From: Microtetraspora glauca
Lineage (GTDB): Bacteria; Actinomycetota; Actinomycetes; Streptomycetales; Streptomycetaceae
NCBI GenBank assembly: GCA_000721275.1
Contig: JOFO01000010.1
Coordinates: 144,121-208,120, forward strand
Direction: 5' to 3'
DNA length: 64,000 nt
Under the pieces are notes generated by a model, which made no database searches, had not been told where the DNA came from, and saw nothing but the letters and a program-made list of their open reading frames with translations. A program made the translations under genes and the position numbers. Below, piece by piece: positions 55,841-63,905 of this stretch. Every line of letters starts with the position of its first letter. The first letter of the stretch is position 1.

Positions 55841-56188
55841 ATGGCGACGATCACGGAGTGCCGCGGCGCACTCGACAAGCTGGCGGAGAACCTCGCGGGG
55901 GCGGACGGCTCGGTCCGGGGCGCGGCGGCGCTCGACCGCACCCTGAGCTGCCACCTCACGGACCTCGACACGACCTTCACCGGCCGGCTCACCGGCGGCC
56001 GGATGGTCGTGGAGTCGACGGTGGACGGCCCGCCGCCGCACAAGGCGCAGATCCGGCTGGCGATGACCGGCGACGACCTGGTCGCGATGGTGGACGGCGG
56101 GCTGAACTTCGCGAAGGCGTGGGCCTCCGGCCGGGTCAGGCTGGAGGCCGGCTTCCGCGACCTGCTGCGGCTCCGCTCACTTCTGTAG
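55841..56188 (+). CDS. SCP2 sterol-carrier-like protein
   Basis: A 115-residue single-domain protein of the SCP-2/alkyl-sulfatase C-terminal lipid-binding fold. It shows LSCHLTDLDTTFTGRLTGGRMVVESTV and then RLAMTGDDLVAMVDGGLNFAKAWASGRVRLEAGFRDLLRLRSLL, the usual end of such proteins in actinobacteria. It probably binds a hydrophobic ligand or a lipid-like substrate. Its last 12 bases overlap the convergent ABC ATPase gene tail to tail. Confidence 0.85.
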   Translation: MATITECRGALDKLAENLAGADGSVRGAAALDRTLSCHLTDLDTTFTGRLTGGRMVVESTVDGPPPHKAQIRLAMTGDDLVAMVDGGLNFAKAWASGRVRLEAGFRDLLRLRSLL

Positions 56189-57148
56189 GGCGGGCTTCTG
56201 CGGGGCGGATTCCCGCCCGGCCTCCTCCGCGCCCTCCTGCCCGGCCTTCTCCGCGGCCTTCTCCGGGGTCTCCTGCGCGGGCACGGACCGCCGGCCCGCC
56301 CGCGCCTGCCGCCCGGCCGGGACGACCAGCGGGGTGCCGGTCTCCGGGTCCTCGATGACCTGGCAGCGCAGCCCGAAGACCCGCTCGACCAGCTCGGCCG
56401 TGACCACCTCCGACGGCGGCCCCTCGGCGACGACTTCGCCGCCGCGCACCGCGATGAGGTGGGTGGCGTACCGGGCCGCGTGGTTGAGGTCGTGCAGCAC
56501 GGCGACGAGCGTCCGGCCCTGCGTCTCGTGCAGCTCGGCGCAGAGGTCGAGCACGTCGATCTGGTGCTGGATGTCGAGGTACGTGGTCGGCTCGTCGAGC
56601 AGCAGCAGCGGGGTCTGCTGAGCCAGGGCCATGGCGATCCACACCCGCTGGCGCTGGCCGCCGGAGAGCTCGTCCACGAACCGGTCGGCGAGTTCGGCGA
56701 CGCCGGTGGACTCCATCGACTCCTGGACGATCCGCTCGTCCTCGGGCGACCACTGCCGCAGCAGCCCCTGGTGCGGGTAGCGGCCCCGGGCGACCAGGTC
56801 GGCGACGGTGATGCCGTCGGGCGCGATGGACGACTGCGGCAGCAGACCGAGGGTCCGGGCGACCTTCTTCGCCGGCAGCGAGTGGATCGACTGCCCGTCG
56901 AGCAGCACCCGGCCCTGGGCCGGCTTCAGCATCCGGGACAGGGCGCGCAGCAGCGTGGACTTGCCGCACGCGTTGGGCCCGACGATGACGGTGAAGGAGT
57001 GGTCGGGGATCTCGACGGACAGGTCGCGGGCGATGACCCGCTGCTCGTACGCGAGGGTGACCGACTCGGCCCCGAGGCGCTGCTGCTGCCGACCGCTCAT
57101 GGGCGTGCTCCTGTTGTCCTGGTCCATGGTGCTCTCGTTGGTGGTCAT
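56177..57148 (-). CDS. Iron-siderophore ABC transporter ATP-binding protein (FecE/FepC type)
   Basis: A 323-residue ATPase. Walker A GPNACGKST is at 57-65, followed by LSGGQRQRVWIAMALAQQTPLLLLDEPTTYLDIQHQ with signature and Walker B, and HDLNHAARYATHLIAVRGG. The PNACGKST form and DIQHQ are typical of siderophore importers. After residue 265 there is a low-complexity Glu/Ala/Lys tail (EKAAEKAGQEGAEEAG) absent from most relatives. Its ATG overlaps the upstream permease stop by 4 bp. The operon has no binding-protein gene. Confidence 0.93.
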   Translation of the reverse strand: MTTNESTMDQDNRSTPMSGRQQQRLGAESVTLAYEQRVIARDLSVEIPDHSFTVIVGPNACGKSTLLRALSRMLKPAQGRVLLDGQSIHSLPAKKVARTLGLLPQSSIAPDGITVADLVARGRYPHQGLLRQWSPEDERIVQESMESTGVAELADRFVDELSGGQRQRVWIAMALAQQTPLLLLDEPTTYLDIQHQIDVLDLCAELHETQGRTLVAVLHDLNHAARYATHLIAVRGGEVVAEGPPSEVVTAELVERVFGLRCQVIEDPETGTPLVVPAGRQARAGRRSVPAQETPEKAAEKAGQEGAEEAGRESAPQKPALQK

Positions 57149-58179
57149 ATCCGGCCCGCCTTGCGCTCGCTGACGAGCAGCCAGAGCAGGTAGCAGCCGC
57201 CGAGGATGCCGGTGATGACGCCGACGGGCAGCTGGCGCTCGCCGAAGGCGTGGCCGGCGATCCAGTCGGCGCTCAGCAGCAGCGCGGAGCCCATGACGGC
57301 GGACACCGCCAGGTTGGGGCCGGGCGCGCGGGTGAGGCGGCGGGCCAGCTGCGGGGCGCTGAGGGAGACGAAGACGATGGGCCCGGCCGCCGAGGTGGCG
57401 ACGGCGACGAGCAGCACCGCGGAGGCCATCAGGACGATCCGGGTGCGCTCGACCTTCACCCCGAGCGCGTACGCGGCGTCGTCGCCCATCTCCAGCATCC
57501 GCAGCGCCCGGCCGTGGCCGAGGACCAGCGGCACGAGCACGCAGCAGACGGCGAGCAGCGGCCAGAACTGGGTCCAGTCGCGTCCCTCGAGGGAGCCGGT
57601 CATCCAGACGGTGGCGCGGGTCGCGTCGACCAGGCTGGCCTTGGTGATGAGGTAGTGGATGACGGAGGTCAGCATGGCGGCGGCGCCGATGCCGACGAGC
57701 ACGAGCCGGTAGCCGTGCACCCCGCGCTTCCAGGCCAGCAGGTAGATCGCCGCGCCGGTGAGGACGCCGCCGACGACGGCACCGAGGGCGGTGGCGACGG
57801 CGCTGCCCTGGAAGAGGACGATGACGGTGAGCGCGCCGACGGTGGCGCCCTGGCCGAAGCCGATGACGTCGGGGCTGCCGAGCGGGTTGCGGGAGATCGA
57901 CTGGAAGACCGCCCCGCCGAGGGCGAGCGCGGCGCCGACCAGGGTGGCGACGAGGACCCGCGGCAGCCGCAGCTCCATGAGCGCGAACTCCTGGACGGCC
58001 GTCCCCTGGCCGAGGAGGGTGTCGAGGACCTCGGACGGCGTCATCGGGAAGTCGCCGGTGCAGACGAGGACGGTGCCGACGCCGAGGGTCAGCAGGATCA
58101 GCCCGAGGCCGACGAACGCGGCCCGCGGCGCGTACCGCAGGGACAGCCCGCCGCCGGTCCGCAGGGTCTTGGTGGTCAC
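57145..58179 (-). CDS. Iron-siderophore ABC transporter permease (FecCD family)
   Basis: A 344-residue permease with about ten helices. LRLPRVLVATLVGAALALGGAVFQSISRNPLGSPDVIGFGQGA and AAGPIVFVSLSAPQLARRLTRAPGPNL are the conserved regions, the second being the ATPase docking area. GTG start at 58177-58179, overlapping the preceding permease gene by GTGA. It forms the channel with the permease encoded just upstream. Confidence 0.93.
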   Translation of the reverse strand: MTTKTLRTGGGLSLRYAPRAAFVGLGLILLTLGVGTVLVCTGDFPMTPSEVLDTLLGQGTAVQEFALMELRLPRVLVATLVGAALALGGAVFQSISRNPLGSPDVIGFGQGATVGALTVIVLFQGSAVATALGAVVGGVLTGAAIYLLAWKRGVHGYRLVLVGIGAAAMLTSVIHYLITKASLVDATRATVWMTGSLEGRDWTQFWPLLAVCCVLVPLVLGHGRALRMLEMGDDAAYALGVKVERTRIVLMASAVLLVAVATSAAGPIVFVSLSAPQLARRLTRAPGPNLAVSAVMGSALLLSADWIAGHAFGERQLPVGVITGILGGCYLLWLLVSERKAGRI

Positions 58180-59231
58180 AGCTGGGCCATCCTCTTGCGG
58201 CGTACGAGTCGGATGAAGACGGGCCCGCCGACGAGGGCCGTCACGATGCCGACCTGGAGTTCGGCGGGCCGGACGACGACCCGGCCCAGGACGTCGGAGC
58301 CGAGCAGCAGCACCGGCGCGAGGACGGCCGCGTACGGCAGGATCCACCGCATGTCCGGGCCGGTGATCGCGCGGACCATGTACGGCACCATCAGGCCGAG
58401 GAAGACGATCGGGCCGCAGGCGGCGGTCGCGGCCCCGCACATCAGGGTGACGGCCACCATGGCGAGGATCCGGGTCCGGTTGATGCTGACGCCCAGCGCC
58501 CGGGCCGAGTCGTCACCCATCTCCATGGCGTTGAGCGGCCGGGCGATCGCCAGCGCCAGCACGGCGCCGACGAGGATGAACGGCGCGACCCGGCCGACGG
58601 TCTCCATGTCCGCCGAGGCCAGCGAACCGACCGTCCAGAAGCGGAGCCGGTCGAGGGCGGCGGCGTCGAGCAGCTGCACGGCGTTGACGTAGCCGTACAG
58701 GGCGGCGGTGGCGGCCGTGCCGGCGAGCGCGAGCCGCACCGGGGTGGCGCTGCGGCTGCCGCCGAGCGCGTACACGACGACGGAGACGACGGCGGCGCCG
58801 ACGAAGGCGAACCACACGTAGTCGCGGACATCGGTGGCGCCGAGGAAGGTGATGGCCGACACCACGGCGGCGGCGGCACCGGCGTTGACGCCGAGCAGTC
58901 CCGGCTCCGCCAGCGGGTTGCGGGTCAGCCCCTGCATCACCGCGCCGGCCAGACCGAGCGCCAGGCCGACGAGCAGCCCCAGCAGGGTGCGCGGCACCCG
59001 CACGTCGTGGATGACGACGTCGTTGCCGACGCCGCTGTTCTGGAACAGCCCGTGCCACACGTCGCCGATCGGCACCGGCTTGGCGCCGATCATGACGCTG
59101 AGGACACAGACAAGCAGCAGGACGCCGACCGCCACGAGCAGCCCGAAGGCGCGCACGGAGTTCCGGCGCTTCGGCGACTGCCCGGGACCTGTCGGCTCCG
59201 CGCTCGTACGGGAGGGACTCTCGACCAACAC
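58176..59231 (-). CDS. Iron-siderophore ABC transporter permease (FecCD family), first gene
   Basis: A 351-residue permease: a polar lead of about 28 residues, then helices with RVPRTLLGLLVGLALGLAGAVMQGLTRNPLAEPGLLGVNAGAA and ACGPIVFLGLMVPYMVRAITGPDMRW. It starts at GTG 59229-59231. No ribosome site is present because the iron box (59236-59253) and TAGGCT lie directly upstream, so a leaderless transcript is probable. It heads the three-gene operon permease-permease-ATPase. Confidence 0.92.
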   Translation of the reverse strand: MLVESPSRTSAEPTGPGQSPKRRNSVRAFGLLVAVGVLLLVCVLSVMIGAKPVPIGDVWHGLFQNSGVGNDVVIHDVRVPRTLLGLLVGLALGLAGAVMQGLTRNPLAEPGLLGVNAGAAAAVVSAITFLGATDVRDYVWFAFVGAAVVSVVVYALGGSRSATPVRLALAGTAATAALYGYVNAVQLLDAAALDRLRFWTVGSLASADMETVGRVAPFILVGAVLALAIARPLNAMEMGDDSARALGVSINRTRILAMVAVTLMCGAATAACGPIVFLGLMVPYMVRAITGPDMRWILPYAAVLAPVLLLGSDVLGRVVVRPAELQVGIVTALVGGPVFIRLVRRKRMAQL

Positions 59232-59235
59232 GGAG

Positions 59236-59253
59236 TTAGGTTAGCCTACCCAA
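59236..59253 (-). promoter_or_regulatory. DmdR/IdeR-type iron box
   Basis: TTAGGTTAGCCTACCCAA matches about 15 of 19 positions of the actinobacterial iron box TTAGGTTAGGCTAACCTAA. It begins 5 bp from the permease GTG and covers TAGGCT (59241-59246 read on the minus strand), the likely -10. Iron-loaded DmdR1 would thus block transcription directly, and iron limitation would open it. Confidence 0.85.
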
Positions 59254-59305
59254 CATTGATCTAGGAGGCCCCGGCCCTCCCTAATCCCACCGGCCCTTCC
59301 GACGA

Positions 59306-60373
59306 CTACGACAACCCGAGCCGCGCCAGCGCCTTCCCCGCGTCGAGCGTGCACGCCCCCGCACCGGCCCACGTCCACGCCGCCCCGCACAGCGCCCGCA
59401 ACCCGTCCACGACGTCGGCGCCTTCCGTACCGTCGAGGACGAGCGCGCCCCCGGCGGCCGAGGCGCGCCACCCGCCGCACCGGAACCCGCCGTCGCCATC
59501 CGCCTCCACCTCCGGCTGCCCCGTCAGCAGCCCCCGCAGATCGGCCGCCACGTACGTCGGCCGGTGCTCGGGCACCGCCGCGAGCAGCGCCGCCCCGTCG
59601 GTGACCCCGGTCAGCACCAGCAGCGAGTCCACCCCGCCGTTGAACGCGCCCTCGATGTCCGTGTCCAGCCGGTCCCCGACGACCAGCGGCCGCTCGGCCC
59701 CGGTCCGCAGCACGGTCTCCCGGTGCATCGGCGGCTGCGGCTTCCCCGCCACCTTCGGCTCGAACCGCCGACCGGTCGCGATCCGCACGACCTCGACGGC
59801 GGCCCCGTTCCCCGGCCCGATCCCCCGCGCCCCGGGAATCGTCAGATCGGTGTTGGACGCGTACCACGGCACCCGCCGCCCGACCGCGTACGCCGCCTCC
59901 GCGAACCGCCCCCACGCCATGTCCGGACCGCCGTACCCCTGGACGACCGCGACCGGCTCGTCGTCCGCCGACTCTACGGGCACCAGCCCCCGCTCGCGCA
60001 GCGCCACCCGCAGCCCCTCACCGCCGACGACGAGCACCCGGGACCCCTCCGGCACGTCCTCGGCCACCAGCCGGGCCACCGCCTGCGCCGACGTGACGAC
60101 GTCCCCGGGAGCCGCCGGCACACCCAGCTCGGTCAGGTGCGCGGCGACCGCGTCCGGCGTCCGCAGCGCGTTGTTCGTCACGTACGCCAGCCGCATCCCG
60201 CCGTCCCGGGCCGCGCCCAGCGCCTCCACCGCGTACGGGATCGCCGCCCCGCCCGCGAAGTACACGACCCCGTCGAGGTCGAGCAGCGCCGTGTCGTACG
60301 CCGCGCTCAGCGCGACCGCGCTGCCGCCGGGCCGGCTCCGTCCCGTCCGCCGCTCCTGGCCGTCTCCCGCCAT
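59306..60373 (-). CDS. HAD-IIA family sugar/nucleotide phosphatase (NagD-like)
   Basis: A 355-residue haloacid dehalogenase phosphatase. Motif I is LLDLDGVVYFA, with nucleophile Asp32 and acid Asp34. A cap domain follows (ALRTPDAVAAHLTELG, SNTDLTIPGARGIGPGNGA), then KVAGKPQPPM with the motif III Lys and VVGDRLDTDIEGAFNGGVDSLLVLTG as motif IV. The last 70 residues form an extra domain (CGGWRASAAGGALVLDG...) seen in actinobacterial members. ATG 60371-60373 lies 9 bp after GAGGAG; longer starts are less well supported. Substrate unknown. Confidence 0.9.
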   Translation of the reverse strand: MAGDGQERRTGRSRPGGSAVALSAAYDTALLDLDGVVYFAGGAAIPYAVEALGAARDGGMRLAYVTNNALRTPDAVAAHLTELGVPAAPGDVVTSAQAVARLVAEDVPEGSRVLVVGGEGLRVALRERGLVPVESADDEPVAVVQGYGGPDMAWGRFAEAAYAVGRRVPWYASNTDLTIPGARGIGPGNGAAVEVVRIATGRRFEPKVAGKPQPPMHRETVLRTGAERPLVVGDRLDTDIEGAFNGGVDSLLVLTGVTDGAALLAAVPEHRPTYVAADLRGLLTGQPEVEADGDGGFRCGGWRASAAGGALVLDGTEGADVVDGLRALCGAAWTWAGAGACTLDAGKALARLGLS

Positions 60374-60457
60374 GACCACCCGCTCCTCACTCGTCACCTG
60401 GGCATCCCCCGCTCCCCCGATCATCGCTCATCGCCACCGCGCGCCTACCATGACGAG

Positions 60458-61750
60458 ATGAACTCCTCAGGTCACGCGGCCAGCGACGTCCGCGACGACA
60501 CCGGCGGGCTGCGCCTGCACCCGTTCCGCGGCATCCGGTACGTCCCCGAGCGGGTCGGCAGCCTCGCGGCCGTCATGTCCCCGCCCTACGACGTCGTCGT
60601 CCGACCTGACGGACTGCTGCACCTGGAGTCGGCGGACCCGCACAACATCGTCCGGCTGATCCTCCCCCAGGCCGTCTCGGCCGGCACCCGCCACCGCAAG
60701 GCGGCGGTGACGCTGGACCGCTGGCTGTCCGACGGCGTCCTCGCCCCCGACCCGAGCCCCGCGCTGTACGTGTACGAGCAGCAGGGCGACGGCATCCTGC
60801 AGCGCGGCATCATCGGCGCCCTCGAACTGACCACGCCCGACGAGGGCGTCGTCCTCCCGCACGAGGACGTCATGCCGCACGTCGTCGAGGACCGGGCCGC
60901 CCTGATGCGCTCGACGGCCGCCAACCTGGATCCGCTGCTGCTGACGTACCCGGGCACGGGCGACGGCGCCGACGAGGTGGTACGGCGGACGATCCTGCGC
61001 GAGCCGCTGCTGGCGACGACCACCGAGGACGGCTTCCGGCACCGCCTGTGGGCCGTCACGGACCCGGCCGAGCAGGCGGCGATCACGACCGAGCTCGCCC
61101 GCCACCAGGCCCTCATCGCCGACGGGCACCACCGCTGGGCGACGTATCTGCGGCTCCGCGACGAGCGTCCCGCGCCGGGCCCCTGGAACCAGGGCCTGGT
61201 GCTGCTCATCGACACCGTCCGCTATCCGCTGCGGGTCCGCGCGATCCACCGGCTGCTGAGCCGGCTCCCCCTGGCGGACGCCCTGGACGCCGTCGGCGAC
61301 TCCTTCCGGGTCCGCCGCGTCGAGCGCCCCCTGCCGGAGGCCCTGGAGGCCCTGGCGGAGGCCGCCGCCGAGGGCAACGCCTTCCTGCTGGCCGGCGACG
61401 GCGGCTTCCACCTCCTGGACCGCCCGGACCCGGCCCTGCTGGCTCGCGCGGTCCCGGCCGACCGCCCGGAGGCGTGGCGGACCCTGGACGCGACGGTCCT
61501 GCACACGGCGCTCCTGGAACACGTCTGGCGCGTCCCGGACTCCCCCGAGGACATCGCCTACATCCACGACACGGCGGCGGCCGTCGCTCAGGCCGAGCGC
61601 CGCGGCGGCACGGCGGTCCTGATGCACCCGGTCCGGGAGGAGGTCGTCCGCGACCTGGCCCGGCAGGGCGTCACGATGCCCCGCAAGTCGACGTCGTTCG
61701 GCCCGAAGCCGGCGACCGGCCTGGTCCTCCGCAGCCTGGCCCTGGACTGA
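60458..61750 (+). CDS. DUF1015 family protein
   Basis: A 430-residue protein. Family features are LHPFRGIRYVPERVGSLAAVMSPPYDVV near the start, LYVYEQQGDGILQRGIIGAL, IADGHHRWATYLRLRDE in the middle, with the DGHHR motif, and MPRKSTSFGPKPATGLVLRSLAL at the end. DUF1015 proteins often lie beside serine or dehydrogenase genes; no activity is settled. The ATG at 60458 is close to the divergent HAD gene (84 bp between starts), so the two may share control. Confidence 0.92.
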   Translation: MNSSGHAASDVRDDTGGLRLHPFRGIRYVPERVGSLAAVMSPPYDVVVRPDGLLHLESADPHNIVRLILPQAVSAGTRHRKAAVTLDRWLSDGVLAPDPSPALYVYEQQGDGILQRGIIGALELTTPDEGVVLPHEDVMPHVVEDRAALMRSTAANLDPLLLTYPGTGDGADEVVRRTILREPLLATTTEDGFRHRLWAVTDPAEQAAITTELARHQALIADGHHRWATYLRLRDERPAPGPWNQGLVLLIDTVRYPLRVRAIHRLLSRLPLADALDAVGDSFRVRRVERPLPEALEALAEAAAEGNAFLLAGDGGFHLLDRPDPALLARAVPADRPEAWRTLDATVLHTALLEHVWRVPDSPEDIAYIHDTAAAVAQAERRGGTAVLMHPVREEVVRDLARQGVTMPRKSTSFGPKPATGLVLRSLALD

Positions 61751-61774
61751 CCGGGACGGCGGCCGTACGAACGC

Positions 61775-61809
61775 CGAAGGGGCGGCACCCACCGGGTGCC
61801 GCCCCTTCG
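61775..61809. terminator. Bidirectional hairpin terminator, 16-bp perfect stem
   Basis: Bases 61775-61790 pair perfectly with 61794-61809, loop ACC. It lies between the convergent DUF1015 gene (stop 61750) and the RDD-repeat TPR gene (stop 61830). Confidence 0.88.
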
Positions 61810-61829
61810 TCATCTCGCGTCAGAGCGCC

Positions 61830-63767
61830 TCAGCGCTCGTCGCTCTCGTCGTCGACGTCGTCGGCGTCGATGTCGTCCGCGTCCGCGGCCTCGTCCGCCG
61901 CGAGGCCGTCGACAGCGTCGGCGGCGTCGTGCTCGTCAGCCTCCTCAGCCTCGTCGTCGAAGGCGTCGACGAACTCGACCCCGTCCAGCTCGGCGAGCCG
62001 GTCGGAGGCGTCGGTGGCACCGTCCTTGTCGGCCTCCAGCGCCTTGGCGAACCACTCCCGGGCCTCCTGCTCCCGCCCGGCGGCGAGCAGGGCGTCGGCG
62101 TAGGCGTACCGCAGCCGCGCGGTCCACGGGTGGTTGGCGTGGGAGGCGAGCTCGGGGCTCTGCAGGGTCACGATGGCGGCGTCCAGCTGCCCCATGTCCC
62201 GGCGGGCACCGGCGGCGACGAGCCGCATCTCGACCTGCCCGGCCTTGTCGAGCTTCTGCACCTCGGGCTCGCCGGCCATGGCCAGCGCCCGCTCGGGCCG
62301 GCCGAGGCCGCGCTCGCAGTCGGCCATGACGGGCCACAGGTCCACGCCGCCGCTCATCCGCCGCGCGGCCCGGAACTCGGCCAGCGCCTCGGAGTACTTC
62401 TGGTTGGCGTACGCGGCGAAGCCGGCGGCCTCGCGGACGGCGGCGACGCGCGAGGCGAGCCGCAGGGCGACGCGGGAGTAGCCGTACGCCTTCTCCGGGT
62501 CCTCGTCGATCAGCTGGGCGACCATCACGAGGTTGCGCGCGACGTCGTCGGCGAGCCCCTTGGGGAGGCTCATGAGCTCCTGGCGCACATCCGGGTCGAT
62601 CTCCTCACCGGTGACCTCCGGCGGGATCGGCAGCCGCTTGATGGGCGCGCGGTCAGAACGGTCGCCCCGGTCGTCCCGGCGCCCGTATCCACCCCGGTCG
62701 TCCCGGCCCCGGTACCCACCACGGTCGCCGCCGCGATCGTCCCGACCCCGGTAGCCACCGCCCCGGCTGTCGTCCCGCCGGAAGCCACCGCCCCGGTTGT
62801 CGTCCCGACGCTCGTCCCGGCGGAACCCGCCGCGGTCACCGCGGTCGTCCCGGCGGAAGCCACCGCCGCGCTGGTCGTCGCGGCGCTCGTCACGCCGGTC
62901 GTCACGGGGGAAGGAGGGACGGTCGTCCCGACGGAACGACGGCCGCTCATCGCGCCGCTCGTCACGCCGGAACCCACCCCGGTCGTCACGACGGAAACCG
63001 CCGCCACCACCACGCTGGTCGCCACCCCGGTCGTCACGACGGAACCCACCACGGTCACCGCGATCGTCACGGCGGAAACCGCCACCGCGCTGGTCGTCAC
63101 GGCGCTCGTCACGCCGGTCGTCACGCGGGAAGGAGGGACGATCATCGCGACGGAACGACGGCCGCTCGTCACGCCGCTCGTCACGCCGGAACCCACCCCG
63201 GTCATCACGACGGAAACCGCCGCCACCCCGCTGGTCGCCACCACGGTTGTCATCCCGACGGAACCCACCGCGATCACCACGGTCATCCCGGCGGAACCCA
63301 CCACCACGCTGGTCGTCACGGCGCTCGTCACGCGGGAAGGAGGGACGGTCGTCCCGACGGAACGACGGCCGCTCATCGCGCCGCTCGTCACGCCGGAACC
63401 CACCCCGGTCGTCACGACGGAAGCCGCCGCCACCACCACGCTGGTCACCGCCACGGTTGTCGTCCCGACGGAACCCACCGCGATCACCACGGTCGTCCCG
63501 GCGGAAACCGCCACCGCCACCGCGCTGGTCGCCGCCGCGGTCGTCACGGCGGAACCCGCCGCCGCTACCGCGCTGGTCACCGCCGCGGTCGTCACGGCGG
63601 TAGCCGCCACCGCGCTGGTCGCCCCCGCGGTCGTCGCGTCGGAAGCCACCCCCGCCGCCACGGTTGTCGTCGCGGCGCGGCCCACGGAAGCCGCCCCGGT
63701 CGCCACCGGCACCGTCCCTGCGACGCGGCTCGCGCTCCGGACGGTCGTCGGGAGAGTTGGTGGACAT
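61830..63767 (-). CDS. TPR protein with long RDD/RGG-repeat N-terminus and acidic tail
   Basis: A 645-residue three-part protein. Residues 1-375 are disordered repeats of FRRDDRGG, RGGGGGFRR and PSFRRDDRPSFPRD, an Arg/Asp/Gly polyampholyte resembling eukaryotic RGG boxes. Residues 376-600 are helical with TPR-like units (KYSEALAEFRAARRMSG, DKAGQVEMRLVAAGARRDMG, YAYADALLAAGREQEAREWFAKALEADKDG). The last 45 are Asp/Glu/Ala-rich. The charge pattern suits RNA binding or condensate formation, which is inference. The ATG at 63765-63767 has AGGAG 8 bp upstream. It lies next to the rRNA operon end. Confidence 0.85.
   Translation of the reverse strand: MSTNSPDDRPEREPRRRDGAGGDRGGFRGPRRDDNRGGGGGFRRDDRGGDQRGGGYRRDDRGGDQRGSGGGFRRDDRGGDQRGGGGGFRRDDRGDRGGFRRDDNRGGDQRGGGGGFRRDDRGGFRRDERRDERPSFRRDDRPSFPRDERRDDQRGGGFRRDDRGDRGGFRRDDNRGGDQRGGGGFRRDDRGGFRRDERRDERPSFRRDDRPSFPRDDRRDERRDDQRGGGFRRDDRGDRGGFRRDDRGGDQRGGGGGFRRDDRGGFRRDERRDERPSFRRDDRPSFPRDDRRDERRDDQRGGGFRRDDRGDRGGFRRDERRDDNRGGGFRRDDSRGGGYRGRDDRGGDRGGYRGRDDRGGYGRRDDRGDRSDRAPIKRLPIPPEVTGEEIDPDVRQELMSLPKGLADDVARNLVMVAQLIDEDPEKAYGYSRVALRLASRVAAVREAAGFAAYANQKYSEALAEFRAARRMSGGVDLWPVMADCERGLGRPERALAMAGEPEVQKLDKAGQVEMRLVAAGARRDMGQLDAAIVTLQSPELASHANHPWTARLRYAYADALLAAGREQEAREWFAKALEADKDGATDASDRLAELDGVEFVDAFDDEAEEADEHDAADAVDGLAADEAADADDIDADDVDDESDER
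62643..63767. repeat. Degenerate tandem repeats encoding RDD/RGG motifs
   Basis: About 1.1 kb of repetitive coding DNA. The segment carrying AAGGAGGG recurs at 62911, 63130 and about 63337, giving three long units of roughly 219 and 207 bp (73 and 69 codons), inside which shorter units of 18-27 bp recur (CGACGACCG-type on the coding strand). Copies differ by synonymous changes, so selection on the protein is likely. Prone to recombination and to assembly error. Confidence 0.85.
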
Positions 63768-63855
63768 CGGTGTGACTCCTGTCTTCGGGGTGCTGCAGTC
63801 ATTCTCGCGCAGCCGGCACCCGGCCGCGCTTCGGCACATCGTCAAGCAAAAACAA

Positions 63856-63897
63856 AGGACCCCTGGTCCCAGCGTGAACGCTGGGACCAGGGGTCCT
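63856..63897 (-). terminator. Intrinsic terminator of the rRNA operon
   Basis: Bases 63856-63874 pair perfectly with 63879-63897 (19 bp) around a TGAA loop. Read on the minus strand it is followed by TTGTTTTTG, a true U-tract, making this the most canonical intrinsic terminator in the window. It lies 8 bp past the 5S rRNA 3' end. Confidence 0.95.
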
Positions 63898-63905
63898 GAA
63901 GAATT

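Noticed and set aside
62643..63767. CRISPR-like array
   Set aside because: Repeats are contiguous, differ by synonymous changes and lie inside a coding frame with no unique spacers or cas genes.
61929..63899. A plus-strand frame with repeated Val/Thr/Pro units across the repeat region
   Set aside because: It mirrors the RDD repeats of the minus-strand gene, and its end overlaps the rRNA terminator. No start signal supports it.
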